From Acanthopleuribacter pedis (GTDB taxonomy: Bacteria; Acidobacteriota; Holophagae; Acanthopleuribacterales; Acanthopleuribacteraceae): a stretch of 64,000 nucleotides of DNA. This document shows positions 13,693-22,809 of the stretch, one piece after another. Where the stretch lies: contig NZ_JAFREP010000038.1 in assembly GCF_017377855.1 (NCBI RefSeq), positions 1 to 64,000 on the forward strand, given 5' to 3'. The notes beneath the pieces were generated by a model. It was not told the origin of the DNA, did not search any database, and saw nothing but the letters and a program-made list of their open reading frames with translations. The position numbers and the translations under genes are program-made. The number at the start of each line of letters is the position of its first letter. Position 1 is the first letter of the stretch.

Positions 13693-14772
13693 TCAGTTCT
13701 TTTTGATGGCGGTTGAGGCGTCGAGGCCGGCCAAAACCTCCACGTGGATGCCGTCCGATAAACCCAGTTCCACCGCGCGCTTTTCGAAGGACTGTTCGGC
13801 GACTTCTACCTCGACGAAGGGTTTGTCGTCTTCGAAAATCAGGTCAGCCTCCCGCACCGCCAACACGTTTTCACGCTTGTCCAACACGATATCGGCGTTG
13901 GCGCTGTAACCCGCGCGCAAGAAGGTGCCCGACGGCAAGTCGATTTTGGCGCGGATCTCAAACTGAATCGCGCCGTCCTGCTCCACGCCCTTGGGCGCGA
14001 TGAATTCCAAGGCCGCACCAAAACTTTCTTTGTCGAGCGCGCCGATTTGCAATTCCAGTGGCAAACCTTGACGGATTTTGCCAACCTCGGATTCGTCGAC
14101 CCAGCCCTCAAAAATCATTTCGTTCATGTCCGCCACGTTGGCGATGGTGGTGCCGTCGTTAAAGGTGTTGGACTCAATCACGAAATTGCCGATTTCAATC
14201 GGGACATCCAACACCATACCGCTTGCCGTGCTGTAGATCAGGTTGGATTCGGTCGTGCCCGCGCTTTTGGAAACACCCTCGCGAACCACTTCCAAATGGC
14301 TGATTGCGTTGGCCAAATCCTGCTCTTCGATTTTCATCGTGTCCTGAAAACCCAAATACTCGGTCTCCGAGATCAGCTTCTGCTCGAACATCGCCTTTTG
14401 TCGGGCCGCCTCGCGTTTGGCGGTATCAAACTGGATTTGGGCGGCTTTGACCGAGGACTGCGCATTGTTCAGTTGCACCATGCTGGGAATGATGCGGATC
14501 TTGGCCACCAACCGACCCACCTCAATCTGATCTCCTGGCTGAACGTAGAGTTCGTCAACGACCCCGGAGACGTGGGATTTGATTTCGATTTCCTTGCGCG
14601 GGTTGATCGAACCCGTCGCCACCGTTTTTTTGACGATGTCCTTGTGGCTGGGCTTCACCGTCTCATAAACCACCGGCGGTTCCTGGTTTTTTTGGTAAAG
14701 AAACCAGCCGGTGCCGATGAAGCCGGCCACCACGGCCAAAACAAACAATGTGACAAAGGCTTTTTTGATCAT
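13693..14772 (-). CDS. Periplasmic adaptor (membrane fusion protein, MacA/HlyD-like), 359 aa
   Basis: This is the adaptor subunit that links an inner-membrane ABC transporter to an outer-membrane channel. Residues 5-27 form an N-terminal membrane anchor (AFVTLFVLAVVAGFIGTGWFL). They are followed by a lipoyl/barrel-sandwich half (IEIKSHVSGVVDELYVQPGDQ), an alpha-hairpin coiled coil (about residues 100-165), the second lipoyl half and a beta-barrel domain (IANVADMNEMIFEGWVDESE, typical of MFP). It has a GGGAGA SD 5-6 bases before the ATG. It is the last gene of a minus-strand operon, 45 bp after the second permease gene, matching macA-macB-type tripartite exporters. No TolC-like gene is present. 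The substrate is unknown (macrolide, peptide or lipoprotein). Confidence 0.9.
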   Translation of the reverse strand: MIKKAFVTLFVLAVVAGFIGTGWFLYQKNQEPPVVYETVKPSHKDIVKKTVATGSINPRKEIEIKSHVSGVVDELYVQPGDQIEVGRLVAKIRIIPSMVQLNNAQSSVKAAQIQFDTAKREAARQKAMFEQKLISETEYLGFQDTMKIEEQDLANAISHLEVVREGVSKSAGTTESNLIYSTASGMVLDVPIEIGNFVIESNTFNDGTTIANVADMNEMIFEGWVDESEVGKIRQGLPLELQIGALDKESFGAALEFIAPKGVEQDGAIQFEIRAKIDLPSGTFLRAGYSANADIVLDKRENVLAVREADLIFEDDKPFVEVEVAEQSFEKRAVELGLSDGIHVEVLAGLDASTAIKKN

Positions 14773-14817
14773 AAAAGTCTCCCTGGAGCAACGTAAGCGG
14801 TAATTGGGTGAAGCGCT

Positions 14818-16065
14818 TTAGCTTTGAATGGCTTCGATGGGTTTGATCGAGGCGGCGCGTTGGGCCGGAATCAGGCCCGCACAACAACCACCGATCACCA
14901 AAATGAGAAAGGATGCAATGGCCGTGGGTAGATCGACCGAGGGGCGCAGGAACATGGCGGCGCCGTCACCGATGGCCAAATTAAGCAGTTCGACGACGCC
15001 GATCCCGAGCAAAAGGCCGATGTAACCCGCGAATGCGGTGATCACCACCGCCTCCTGCATGATCAGTGACACAATGGAAAAAGGCGTGGCGCCGATGGCG
15101 CGGCGAATGCCGATCTCGCGGGTGCGTTCCCGCACCACGATCAGCATAATGTTGCTGACCCCGATCACGCCTGCCGCCAAGGTACCCAGGCCGACGAACC
15201 ACACGAACCAGCGAATGCCGTTGAACAAACCCAACATTTTGTTGAATTCTTCCTCGAGGTTTTCGTGGCCCAACGCGCTGATGTCGTCGGGATGAACCCG
15301 CTTGCGTTGCCGCAACAGCGCCATCATGTCGTTTTCAACGGTCATCGCCGACACGCCCGGTTTGGCGATGAAGCCGAACCAGCCGACCTGGTTTATGCGG
15401 TTAAAGGCTTGCTGTGCCGTGGTTAACGGAACATGAATCATTTGCACGTCGCGCGAGGCGTTGCGACCGGAGCGTTTTGAGGAAAACACGCCGACCACCT
15501 TAAAGAAAACCCCGTTAATGCGAATATACTCGCCAATCGGATCGACGCCCTGAAACAAAACCCGTTGCACCTCGCTGCCGATCACCGCGACCTTGCGGCG
15601 TTCCGCCACGTCGAGTGGGTTCAAGCCACGGCCTTTGTCGAAATTGACCAACAGCAATTTGTGGAAGGCGTCGGTGTCGCCGTAAATGCTGAAGGCCGCG
15701 GTTTTTTCTCTGTAAACCACATTGTTGCTGCCACCGAAACCGCCCAATTGCAGGCGCGGTGCCAGATGGTGCAAACCGTCCACCTCGTTTTCAAGCGCGG
15801 TCACGTCGTTCATATCGAAACGAATCGGGCGCCCCGGGCGCAGGCCTTGGTAGGGCATGGTGGTGCGTCGGCCCCACACAAAACCGGAACTGGTGGCCCA
15901 GGCCCCAAAATCCTTGGTGACCCCGTTGCGCAAACCTTCGCCGGAGCCCAGCAACAACAGCATGAGGAACAAACCCCAAAACACGCCGAACATGGTCAGC
16001 ACGGTGCGTAATTTGTTTTTGCGGATCGTGGCCCAAATCTCCTGCCACTTGTCGTAATCAAACAC
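14818..16065 (-). CDS. MacB/FtsX-type ABC permease 2, 415 aa
   Basis: An ABC transporter permease of the MacB type without its own ATPase domain. TM1 lies in the first 45 residues (LRTVLTMFGVFWGLFLMLLLL), then a large periplasmic MacB-PCD domain (about residues 50-270), then three C-terminal FtsX helices around VWFVGLGTLAAGVIGVSNIML and the coupling-helix motif ERTREIGIRRAIGATPF. Translation starts at a GTG (16065) preceded by AAGGAG. It lies 14 bp after permease 1, to which it is homologous, so the two probably form a heterodimer powered by the ATPase encoded at the head of the operon. Assignment to export or lipoprotein extrusion rather than uptake is family knowledge. Confidence 0.92.
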   Translation of the reverse strand: MFDYDKWQEIWATIRKNKLRTVLTMFGVFWGLFLMLLLLGSGEGLRNGVTKDFGAWATSSGFVWGRRTTMPYQGLRPGRPIRFDMNDVTALENEVDGLHHLAPRLQLGGFGGSNNVVYREKTAAFSIYGDTDAFHKLLLVNFDKGRGLNPLDVAERRKVAVIGSEVQRVLFQGVDPIGEYIRINGVFFKVVGVFSSKRSGRNASRDVQMIHVPLTTAQQAFNRINQVGWFGFIAKPGVSAMTVENDMMALLRQRKRVHPDDISALGHENLEEEFNKMLGLFNGIRWFVWFVGLGTLAAGVIGVSNIMLIVVRERTREIGIRRAIGATPFSIVSLIMQEAVVITAFAGYIGLLLGIGVVELLNLAIGDGAAMFLRPSVDLPTAIASFLILVIGGCCAGLIPAQRAASIKPIEAIQS

Positions 16066-16079
16066 GAGACGGCTCCTTG

Positions 16080-17327
16080 TTACTCATCACGCAGGGCGAC
16101 GATGGGGTCGATGGCCGCGGCACGCCGTGCCGGAATCAAACCGGCGACCACGCCCGCCAAGACCAGAATCAGGGCGGCGCCCGCGGCGGCGTGCACGTCC
16201 ACATGGGGGTCGCGGAAGAACTCGGGCGGGTTGCCCATGGTCCCCAACACGTGCTGCACCAGCTCCACCGTACCGATCCCCGCCACCAAACCAATGTAAC
16301 CGGCGAGCACGGTTAAGGTCATTGATTCCAGCAGGAACAGGCCGATGATGTCGCTGGGTGGCGCGCCGATGGCCTTGCGCAAGCCGATCTCCTTGGTGCG
16401 TTCTTTGACCGAAATCAACATAATGTTGCCAACCCCGACAATGCCCGCGATGATGGTGCCGATGCCGACAATCCAAATGAACAGGGCGATTCCTTGGAAC
16501 AACTGCAAAAACCGCTGGTAGTTTTCCACGTGGTTAAAAAGCCGTATGGCGCGCGGATCGTCGGGGCTGTAGACATGGCGTTCCGCCAGCAGGTTGCGCA
16601 CATTTTGTTCGATGCGTTTGCTTTCTTCCAAATCGGCATCGCCCATGGTGAACATCAGGCGGTGAATGCGGTTGGCGCCGCCGTAGGCCGCTTGACCGGT
16701 GGTAATCGGAATATAAATCATGCGCTGTTCGCCCACGCCGCCCACGTCCGTGAAGACGCCGACCACCTTGTACTGAATCCCGTTAATGTCGATCCATTGG
16801 CCGATGGGATCGGTTTGCTTAAACAGGGTGTCAACCACGCGGTTGCCGATGACAGCCACCTTGCGGCGTTCGTCAATATCGCGTTCATTCAAAAAACGCC
16901 CCCGACGCATCTCTGTTTTTTCCAAGTACTTGTGGCCAGGATGGACGCTGCGAATGGGAAAGCGCGAGAATTGCAGACCGTTGCGAACCAAAAAATTGCC
17001 GCGAAGGTTGAAGCGCGCCGTAATGTGTTCCACGCCGGGAATGGTATCGCGTACCATCTCATAATCTTCAATCGTCAGGTTCACCGAACGGCCCGCCTTA
17101 AGCCCGCGGAAGGGTTCGCCGGTGATGCGCGGCGTAATCCAAATCGAGTTGGCCGCGTCGTCGCGAAACTGGTAGCGCACCCCGTTTTCCAAGCCGCGCC
17201 CGGCCGCCAGCAGCAGGATCAGCATAAAAATGCCCCAGGCGATGGAGAACATGGTTAGCGCGGTGCGCAACTTATTTTTTCGAACCGTTTGCCAAATTTC
17301 GAGCCAGTGATCCAGGTTGAAAATCAC
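16080..17327 (-). CDS. MacB/FtsX-type ABC permease 1, 415 aa
   Basis: The same architecture as permease 2: TM1 (LRTALTMFSIAWGIFMLILLL), a periplasmic MacB-PCD domain, and three C-terminal helices with the cytoplasmic ERTKEIGLRKAIGAPPSDI motif that contacts the ATPase. It begins with GTG at 17327 overlapping the ATPase stop codon (GTGA), indicating translational coupling. Having two similar permease genes of identical length (415 aa) in a row suggests a gene duplication giving an asymmetric transporter. The length fits MacB-like permeases without a fused ATPase domain. Confidence 0.92.
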   Translation of the reverse strand: MIFNLDHWLEIWQTVRKNKLRTALTMFSIAWGIFMLILLLAAGRGLENGVRYQFRDDAANSIWITPRITGEPFRGLKAGRSVNLTIEDYEMVRDTIPGVEHITARFNLRGNFLVRNGLQFSRFPIRSVHPGHKYLEKTEMRRGRFLNERDIDERRKVAVIGNRVVDTLFKQTDPIGQWIDINGIQYKVVGVFTDVGGVGEQRMIYIPITTGQAAYGGANRIHRLMFTMGDADLEESKRIEQNVRNLLAERHVYSPDDPRAIRLFNHVENYQRFLQLFQGIALFIWIVGIGTIIAGIVGVGNIMLISVKERTKEIGLRKAIGAPPSDIIGLFLLESMTLTVLAGYIGLVAGIGTVELVQHVLGTMGNPPEFFRDPHVDVHAAAGAALILVLAGVVAGLIPARRAAAIDPIVALRDE

Positions 17328-18013
17328 GAGGCGACTCCCGCGTTGTGGGTGTCGTTTTGGACCACGCCGTCGCGCAGGTGAATGGTGCGGCTGGTTTTTT
17401 CGGCGACTTCCGCCTCGTGGGTCACGATCACCACGGTTTTGCCCGATGCGTTCACTTCTTTAAATAGGTCCATCACTTGGTCGCTGGTTTGGGAGTCAAG
17501 GGCACCGGTGGGTTCGTCGGCGAGGATTACCTTGGGATCGCTGATCAAGGCGCGTGCGATGGCGACCCGTTGTTTTTGACCGCCGGACAGCTCGTTGGGC
17601 ATGTGCTCGGCACGGTCGCCCAAACCCACCCGTTCCAGGAGTTCGCGCGCCTTGCGGTTGCGCTTACGGCGGCTGACCTTTTGGTAATAAAGCGGGAGCG
17701 CCACATTTTCCAGGGCATTCTTGAATTCGAGTAAGTGGAATGATTGGAACACAAATCCCAAGTAATGGTTGCGGTAATAAGCCGCCTTGCGTTCCGACAG
17801 ACTTTTCATGAGGGTGCCGGCAAGGTGGTATTCGCCTTCTTGGTATTGATCGAGAATCCCGAGGATGTTGAGCAGGGTTGATTTGCCCGAGCCGGAAGGA
17901 CCCATGATGGAAACCAGTTCGCCTTCCTCAATGTTGAGATCAATGCCTTTGAGTACTTCGAGAGAAAGTGAACCCATTTGGTACGACTTTCGGATTTGGT
18001 TGATGTGAATCAT
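17324..18013 (-). CDS. MacB/LolD-type ABC transporter ATPase, 229 aa
   Basis: The nucleotide-binding subunit of the exporter. It carries Walker A (MGPSGSGKSTLLNILG), a Q-loop (FVFQSFHLLEF), signature LSGGQKQRVAIARAL, Walker B (VILADEPTGALD) and the H-loop (VIVTHEAEVA), all intact, in the usual MacB/LolD length. A longer frame to 18190 exists, but the ATG at 18013 (MIHINQIRKSY) matches the family start, and the preceding bases are non-coding in character. It is the first gene of the four-gene operon: ATPase, permease 1, permease 2, adaptor. The operon is probably transcribed from within the 18014-18349 interval. Confidence 0.93.
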   Translation of the reverse strand: MIHINQIRKSYQMGSLSLEVLKGIDLNIEEGELVSIMGPSGSGKSTLLNILGILDQYQEGEYHLAGTLMKSLSERKAAYYRNHYLGFVFQSFHLLEFKNALENVALPLYYQKVSRRKRNRKARELLERVGLGDRAEHMPNELSGGQKQRVAIARALISDPKVILADEPTGALDSQTSDQVMDLFKEVNASGKTVVIVTHEAEVAEKTSRTIHLRDGVVQNDTHNAGVAS

Positions 18014-18349
18014 GAGCGCCTTTTCCAGGAGATGTGACCGAATCGTAGAGCAACAGGCGGGGAAACGGGAGAAAAAATCAAAGGTGGCGGAAAAAAGCGC
18101 ACCTTGTCCCACGAGGCCGAGATGGGTCTTGCAGAGCGTATCACTTCTATAAGACGTTGGCTTTTCCGATAAGGTTTTGACGAGGTGCATTTTCTTTTAA
18201 AAAAAACGGCCCTTTGTTGTGAGATTTTGAAACTACTTGGCATGATGCTGGTTACGCGGGTGTTTTTTCGGGATGAATCAAGACGGGTTGGCCGGCTGTG
18301 GCCACGCGGGTGGTTGTGGTGGCGGCATGAGGGAGTCCCGTGAAAACCA
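18014..18349. other. Intergenic interval between the exporter operon and the fused kinase-like gene
   Basis: I see no gene. It should contain the exporter promoter and the 3' end of the upstream minus-strand gene. A TATAGA hexamer on the minus strand (complement of about 18147-18152) could be a -10, but its -35 is poor. An A8 run lies near 18200 with no convincing hairpin. Confidence 0.4.
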
Positions 18350-19687
18350 TCAACCCACAAAAGCGACCAAGGAACCCGTAACGACGGCGCCGATGAGGGT
18401 GTTGGCGAAATTCACCGAATCGTTGGTCATCAGGTCTTTGCGTTGGAAGGTGGCGCCCAGGATGCTGTCGGCGAGGTTGCCAACCGCGCCGCCCAAGACC
18501 ACCGCCGCCGCGCCCCATAATCCCGCGCCGCCCCAAAAAGCGACCGCGGCGATAACAACCGCACCGATCAAACCCAACAAGGTGCCTTCCAGGCTGACCA
18601 CGCCGTCATCGCCGCGTTGGCCGGATGTGAAGGTGACCACGTCCAGATAGCGGCGACCGTAGACATTCCCCAATTCAGAGGAAAGCGTGTCGGCCGTTGC
18701 CGAGGCCAGGGCACCCGCCGCGGCAACCGTAAAAACCGCTGCATGTTGGGGGAGCAGCAAGGCCAGCGTTGCCGCCGTCGCCGCCACCGCGCCGTTGCTG
18801 ACCGCGTGCCGTACCGAGCGTTTGCCACCGTCTTCCTGGGCCACCCCGAGTTGGGTTTTCTCGGCGAACTTCCACTTAGAGGCGCCGACCGCCAACACAA
18901 AAAAAGCGAACAGGGCGGTAAAACCGGCCGGTCCGGCGCCGAGGTACAGAAGCGCCGCGATGACAAAACCGGCGATGCCGCCGGGAAGATCCATTTTTCG
19001 GGTGGCGATGCTTGCAAAGGCCAGAGCGCCGGCCAGACCGACGCCAAGCCACCATCCGCCTGGCAAGGGTGGCAATGCCTGCACTTGGCTCAGGGCAAAG
19101 ACGGTGCAGGCCGCGGCGGTGGGTACCACCAGGTTGTCGTCAATCGTGCCTCGTGCCGATTCAAAGGCGGCCGCAACCACCAAAGCCGGTGCCAACCAAA
19201 GCAGCCAGGTGGCGCTGTCCGCGCCGAGTCGGCTCGCTTCCGGTAAACCCATGATCAGCAGCCAGGTTGCCGGGGTGCCGAGTAACACGAAAGCCGTCAG
19301 GCCTGAAATGCTTTTGTGGGGGTTCCAGGGAATCCGTGGTCCGCCCAGTTTTTCGCCGATAAGCCCGGCAAAACCGTCACCAAACGCCATCGCGCCCCAG
19401 CCGACCGCCATAAACACCTGGTTCTCGTAAAAAACCAGCGACAAAACCAGCAGGATCGCCGGGTAACACAACATGCCGATGGAGAAACCGCGGCGGCGAT
19501 CCTCGGGGCGTTCCAGCATGTGACGGCTCACCAGGGGCAGGATCTTCCAGTTGAACACAAAGGCCGCGACGCACAAGACCGTGATCAACCACGGCGGTAG
19601 GCGTCCGATACAGAGGGCGAAACCAACCATGGAGATGTGGACCAAGCGGCGATAAAGGCCGCGGTAGGGTGAGGGTTGCGAACGCAT
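18350..19687 (-). CDS. Fused dolichol/phytol kinase-like and DUF92 (VTE5-VTE6-like) membrane protein, 445 aa
   Basis: A polytopic membrane protein of two joined parts. The N-terminal half (about residues 1-200) resembles the CDP-diglyceride synthase/dolichol-phytol kinase superfamily: an opening RRLVHISMVGFALCIG helix, then WGAMAFGDGFAGLIGEKLG (family: GDxxA) and PHKSISGLTAF (family: KSxxGxxA). The C-terminal half (about 215-445) is DUF92/TMEM19-like, with KWKFAEKTQLGVAQEDGGKR, ADTLSSELGNVYGRR and GDDGVVSLEGTLLGLIGA. In plants these activities are separate: VTE5 makes phytyl phosphate and VTE6 (DUF92) phytyl diphosphate. A fused enzyme would make a prenyl diphosphate from a prenol in one protein. 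Substrate and activity are inferred; a polyprenol role near lptD is also possible. Confidence 0.8.
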   Translation of the reverse strand: MRSQPSPYRGLYRRLVHISMVGFALCIGRLPPWLITVLCVAAFVFNWKILPLVSRHMLERPEDRRRGFSIGMLCYPAILLVLSLVFYENQVFMAVGWGAMAFGDGFAGLIGEKLGGPRIPWNPHKSISGLTAFVLLGTPATWLLIMGLPEASRLGADSATWLLWLAPALVVAAAFESARGTIDDNLVVPTAAACTVFALSQVQALPPLPGGWWLGVGLAGALAFASIATRKMDLPGGIAGFVIAALLYLGAGPAGFTALFAFFVLAVGASKWKFAEKTQLGVAQEDGGKRSVRHAVSNGAVAATAATLALLLPQHAAVFTVAAAGALASATADTLSSELGNVYGRRYLDVVTFTSGQRGDDGVVSLEGTLLGLIGAVVIAAVAFWGGAGLWGAAAVVLGGAVGNLADSILGATFQRKDLMTNDSVNFANTLIGAVVTGSLVAFVG

Positions 19688-19723
19688 GATTGGGGGAGGT
19701 TCCTTCGCGCGACCTGAAGCGGT

Positions 19724-21943
19724 CTAAAATTTGGTGCCCAGCTCGCCCAAGTTGCGCAGGTTAACCGTGAACCGCAAAAAGTCCTGGTTGTTGGCGTTGC
19801 TTGAGTCAAATGGTGAGCGTACATAATTAATCGTGAACCCGACGCACTGGCCCTGGTAGCCGTAGAGCAGTTGTTGGCTTTTGACATCGCTTTGGAGGAT
19901 GTCGTAGTCAATGTAGAGTTTGAAGCGGGAACGGAACCGATCCAACCGCAATTCGCTGATGCCGATGAAGCTCTCTTGCTGGACCTGATTCATATCGGTG
20001 CTGGAACGGCGTTTGACGTAACCACCGTAGCCGCGCCAGTTGCCCTTGTTCACGCTGCCGTAAAACGAGAGGGCGTCGAGTACGCCTTCGTCCGGGTTGT
20101 AGTCGATGAAGCCGTTGCCGTGCAAGCCGCCCAAGCCGGAAAGTCGGAAGCGGGCCTTGATGGGTTCGTTGGGACGATCCGCGCCGTTGTCACTTTCCCA
20201 AGAAACTTCTTGGCTGACCTCGATTTCGCCCAGGGGACGCACTTTGCCGCGTGGTCCCGTGAACAGGCGGTGGTTCATGCGCCAAACCGAGGAGACATCG
20301 TCCCGGGTTTGGTTCAAACGGATTTCCAGTTCGTCCATTTCAATGCTTTCGATGAAGGAATCCTTGCGGCGACCGACCCCGGCGCGGATGTCGACGCCGG
20401 TATCGAAGTAGTGGACCAGACGGCGGTCCTCCAAATCGTAGGTGCGCCTGAGGCGGGGTCCCAGCAGTTCGGCGAACCCAAAAGCGCTGCCGCGCTCTTC
20501 ATCGCGTTTGACGTCGTTGTCGTTACCCGGCGTTTCGTTGCCGTCGGGTACGGCACTGGAGAGGTCACCGGAATAAGACGCGCCGAACGCGGCAACGCCG
20601 AGTCTTGCGTGCAGGAAGGAGGTGAGCTCCACTGGTCGCGAAAGTTCCAGATCCATCCCGAAACGCGACAGGTCGCCGTCCAGTTGGTTGCCGCCGAGGT
20701 TGTCGAATTCGTACCAACCCGCGTAGATCTGGTTGCGGTAATAGAAACCCGCGCCGATATGGCGTTTGGGTTGGTAATAGCGCACATCCGGTAAGGCGTG
20801 AATGCCGATCACCGCGGGGTTGAGCCCGTTGGCGCGCTCGGCCTCGGTCAGGGACAGGATGCGGTCGAGACGGCCGAGGTTAATCGAAAGATGATCGCGG
20901 CCGACACCGCGGGCCCAGCGCGCGCGATAGGTATAGTCGCGGATGCGGGTTTGCTCGGCTTCTTCCAGAAAGTCGCGGTCGACGCTGAAGTCGGAGCCGG
21001 ATTCGATGTCCATGGTGAAATCGGCGTTCCACAGTTTTTGGCGGTGAAACCAGTCGGCGCGAAAGCGTTTCTTTTTAAGCGGCTTACCGTCCTCGGTCGG
21101 GCGGTCGGCGACCGCTTGATCACCGATAATGTTGTCCAGGTAAAAGGTGCCTTTGAGTTCGCCCAGGAAGTTGTGGCGCGGCATATAGCGCATTTCTAAA
21201 TCGAGGTTAAAACCGGCTTTATCGGCGTAGGCGGGTACAAAGGTCGCGTCGAAATCAGCGCGCGGCGCCCAGTAATAAGGCACGCTGAAGAAGGACCCGT
21301 TGCGGTCCGAACTCCCGGTGTCGGGTTGGAGGAACCCGGATTGGCGCTGACTCAATACAGGAATGATAAACCAGGGCAAGTAAATCACCGGCAGGCGTTT
21401 AATGCGAAATTTGGCATTGCGCACCACCGCATAACCGCCCCGTTCAATGGTGGCGTGGCTGATGTCCATCGACCATTGGGCGACGGGTTGGTTGCAGGCG
21501 GTGACCTTGCCGTTGTTGATGACGAAATAGGTGCCGCGATCATAGGCCTCGAGGCGGCTGCCGACGAAATAAAATTCGTCGCCGAACTGAGAGAAGACTT
21601 CCTCAAACACCGCGCCGCGGTTGTTGACGTCGTAGCGCACGGTTTGGGCCGCGATTTCAATCACGCCCATTTCGGTTGTGTAATCGATTTTGACATTGCC
21701 GGCCGCTTCAATCACGTTGGTGTTGGTGTAGTAAATCAGCTCATCGGCGGTCATGAGGATGTCGCGTCCGATGGTGACGCGCACGCCGCCGGTCACGATT
21801 TGACGGCCCTCGGCGTCGCGGTACTGATCACCGAGGTGTTGGATGATCAGTTCACGGTCGGCCAGATCGGCTTGGGCGCTCAAGGGCGCGCCACCGAGCA
21901 TAAGCCAGGCGGCGAGAAGCAATCGGAAAAGCATGGATCTCAC
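19724..21943 (-). CDS. lptD: LPS-assembly outer-membrane protein LptD, 739 aa
   Basis: This outer-membrane barrel inserts lipopolysaccharide into the outer leaflet together with LptE. A signal peptide (residues 1-25, LFRLLLAAWLMLGGAPLSAQA) is followed by an OstA/LptA-like beta-jellyroll domain (IVTGGVRVTIGRDILMTADE, then NVIEAAGNVKIDY). The family LPVIYLPWFIIPV segment and FLQPDTGSSDRNG motif then lead into a long beta-barrel of alternating strands ending in GELGTKF, with a C-terminal aromatic. The length is typical of LptD. It is direct evidence for a Gram-negative envelope. Its start overlaps by 4 bp the stop of the upstream hypothetical gene, so the two are translationally coupled. The fused VTE5/VTE6-like gene follows after 36 bp. 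Confidence 0.92.
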   Translation of the reverse strand: MRSMLFRLLLAAWLMLGGAPLSAQADLADRELIIQHLGDQYRDAEGRQIVTGGVRVTIGRDILMTADELIYYTNTNVIEAAGNVKIDYTTEMGVIEIAAQTVRYDVNNRGAVFEEVFSQFGDEFYFVGSRLEAYDRGTYFVINNGKVTACNQPVAQWSMDISHATIERGGYAVVRNAKFRIKRLPVIYLPWFIIPVLSQRQSGFLQPDTGSSDRNGSFFSVPYYWAPRADFDATFVPAYADKAGFNLDLEMRYMPRHNFLGELKGTFYLDNIIGDQAVADRPTEDGKPLKKKRFRADWFHRQKLWNADFTMDIESGSDFSVDRDFLEEAEQTRIRDYTYRARWARGVGRDHLSINLGRLDRILSLTEAERANGLNPAVIGIHALPDVRYYQPKRHIGAGFYYRNQIYAGWYEFDNLGGNQLDGDLSRFGMDLELSRPVELTSFLHARLGVAAFGASYSGDLSSAVPDGNETPGNDNDVKRDEERGSAFGFAELLGPRLRRTYDLEDRRLVHYFDTGVDIRAGVGRRKDSFIESIEMDELEIRLNQTRDDVSSVWRMNHRLFTGPRGKVRPLGEIEVSQEVSWESDNGADRPNEPIKARFRLSGLGGLHGNGFIDYNPDEGVLDALSFYGSVNKGNWRGYGGYVKRRSSTDMNQVQQESFIGISELRLDRFRSRFKLYIDYDILQSDVKSQQLLYGYQGQCVGFTINYVRSPFDSSNANNQDFLRFTVNLRNLGELGTKF

Positions 21944-22554
21944 TTTTTGGCCCTTTCGCGTTTCAAATCATAGCGGCAGGCAAAATTCAGCAAATCGACA
22001 CCGTGGTACAAACGGGGGATGCTGAGGGTGATCTGCTTGGGCCAGGTTTGGCCGGCCATTGGGCGGAACACCAAGAGTTGAAAGGCCTTGCCGCCGGGTG
22101 GGATTTCGGTGGTGCCGCGGATGAAGAGGCGCGCGAACCGTTCTTGTTCGACGGCGCGACCTGGCAGGGCCGACGGCCACAAATCGAGCATGCCCAATTT
22201 GGTGCCGACCGGGCGTCGTTTGCCGCTGAGGAGCTCGATTTGGTCCGGGTTAAACAGCAGGCGGTCCATGCCGCGGTTCTCGAGGGAAATCATAAAGGAG
22301 ATCGATTGTTCGAGTTTTCGGGCGATGAGTTGGTGTTCCTGAACGGCCTTTGCGGCACCCATTCCGGCGAGGTAATCGCGCAATTCGTCGGCGGTCAGGT
22401 GGGTGATGCGGCATTCGACAGGTTCGCGATGGAGCACGACAGTGCGGTCCTCAACCTGGCCGATCTCGGGGATAACCGGTTGACCTTGGCTGACGAGAAT
22501 GGTTTCGGGACCTTTGAAGAAGGCAATTAAATAAATGATAAGGAGTGTGTTCAC
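21940..22554 (-). CDS. Hypothetical exported/membrane-anchored protein upstream of lptD, 204 aa
   Basis: I do not recognise it. A hydrophobic N-terminus (residues 1-14, TLLIIYLIAFF) could be an anchor or signal sequence. The rest is a soluble region with a possible helical segment (TADELRDYLAGMGAAKAVQEH) and a beta-rich C-terminus ending KRERAKK. The start is a GTG at 22554 with GAGG five bases upstream. The 4-bp overlap with lptD implies coupled translation, so a role in LPS assembly or its regulation is a reasonable guess, but there is no LptE-like motif that I can see. Confidence 0.65.
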   Translation of the reverse strand: MNTLLIIYLIAFFKGPETILVSQGQPVIPEIGQVEDRTVVLHREPVECRITHLTADELRDYLAGMGAAKAVQEHQLIARKLEQSISFMISLENRGMDRLLFNPDQIELLSGKRRPVGTKLGMLDLWPSALPGRAVEQERFARLFIRGTTEIPPGGKAFQLLVFRPMAGQTWPKQITLSIPRLYHGVDLLNFACRYDLKRERAKK

Positions 22555-22809
22555 CCAAACCTCGATTGGCGGTCAGACTGCGGACCCGGTTTCGCGTTCG
22601 GCGGACCAAGACAACCGATTTTAGCTCAAAGCGTATCAGCGCGCAAAAACTGTTTCGCGCCAAGTCTTTGGCCACCCTACCTGGGCGTTGCGTCGGGGGG
22701 CGGAAAATACAGAGGTCGGCGGGTATAAGGTTTTACAGCGGCTTTGCGAATGTGATATGTTGAGGCATTCGAGGCCCCAAAATAGTATTGCTTACTGGAT
22801 CAAAATTTC

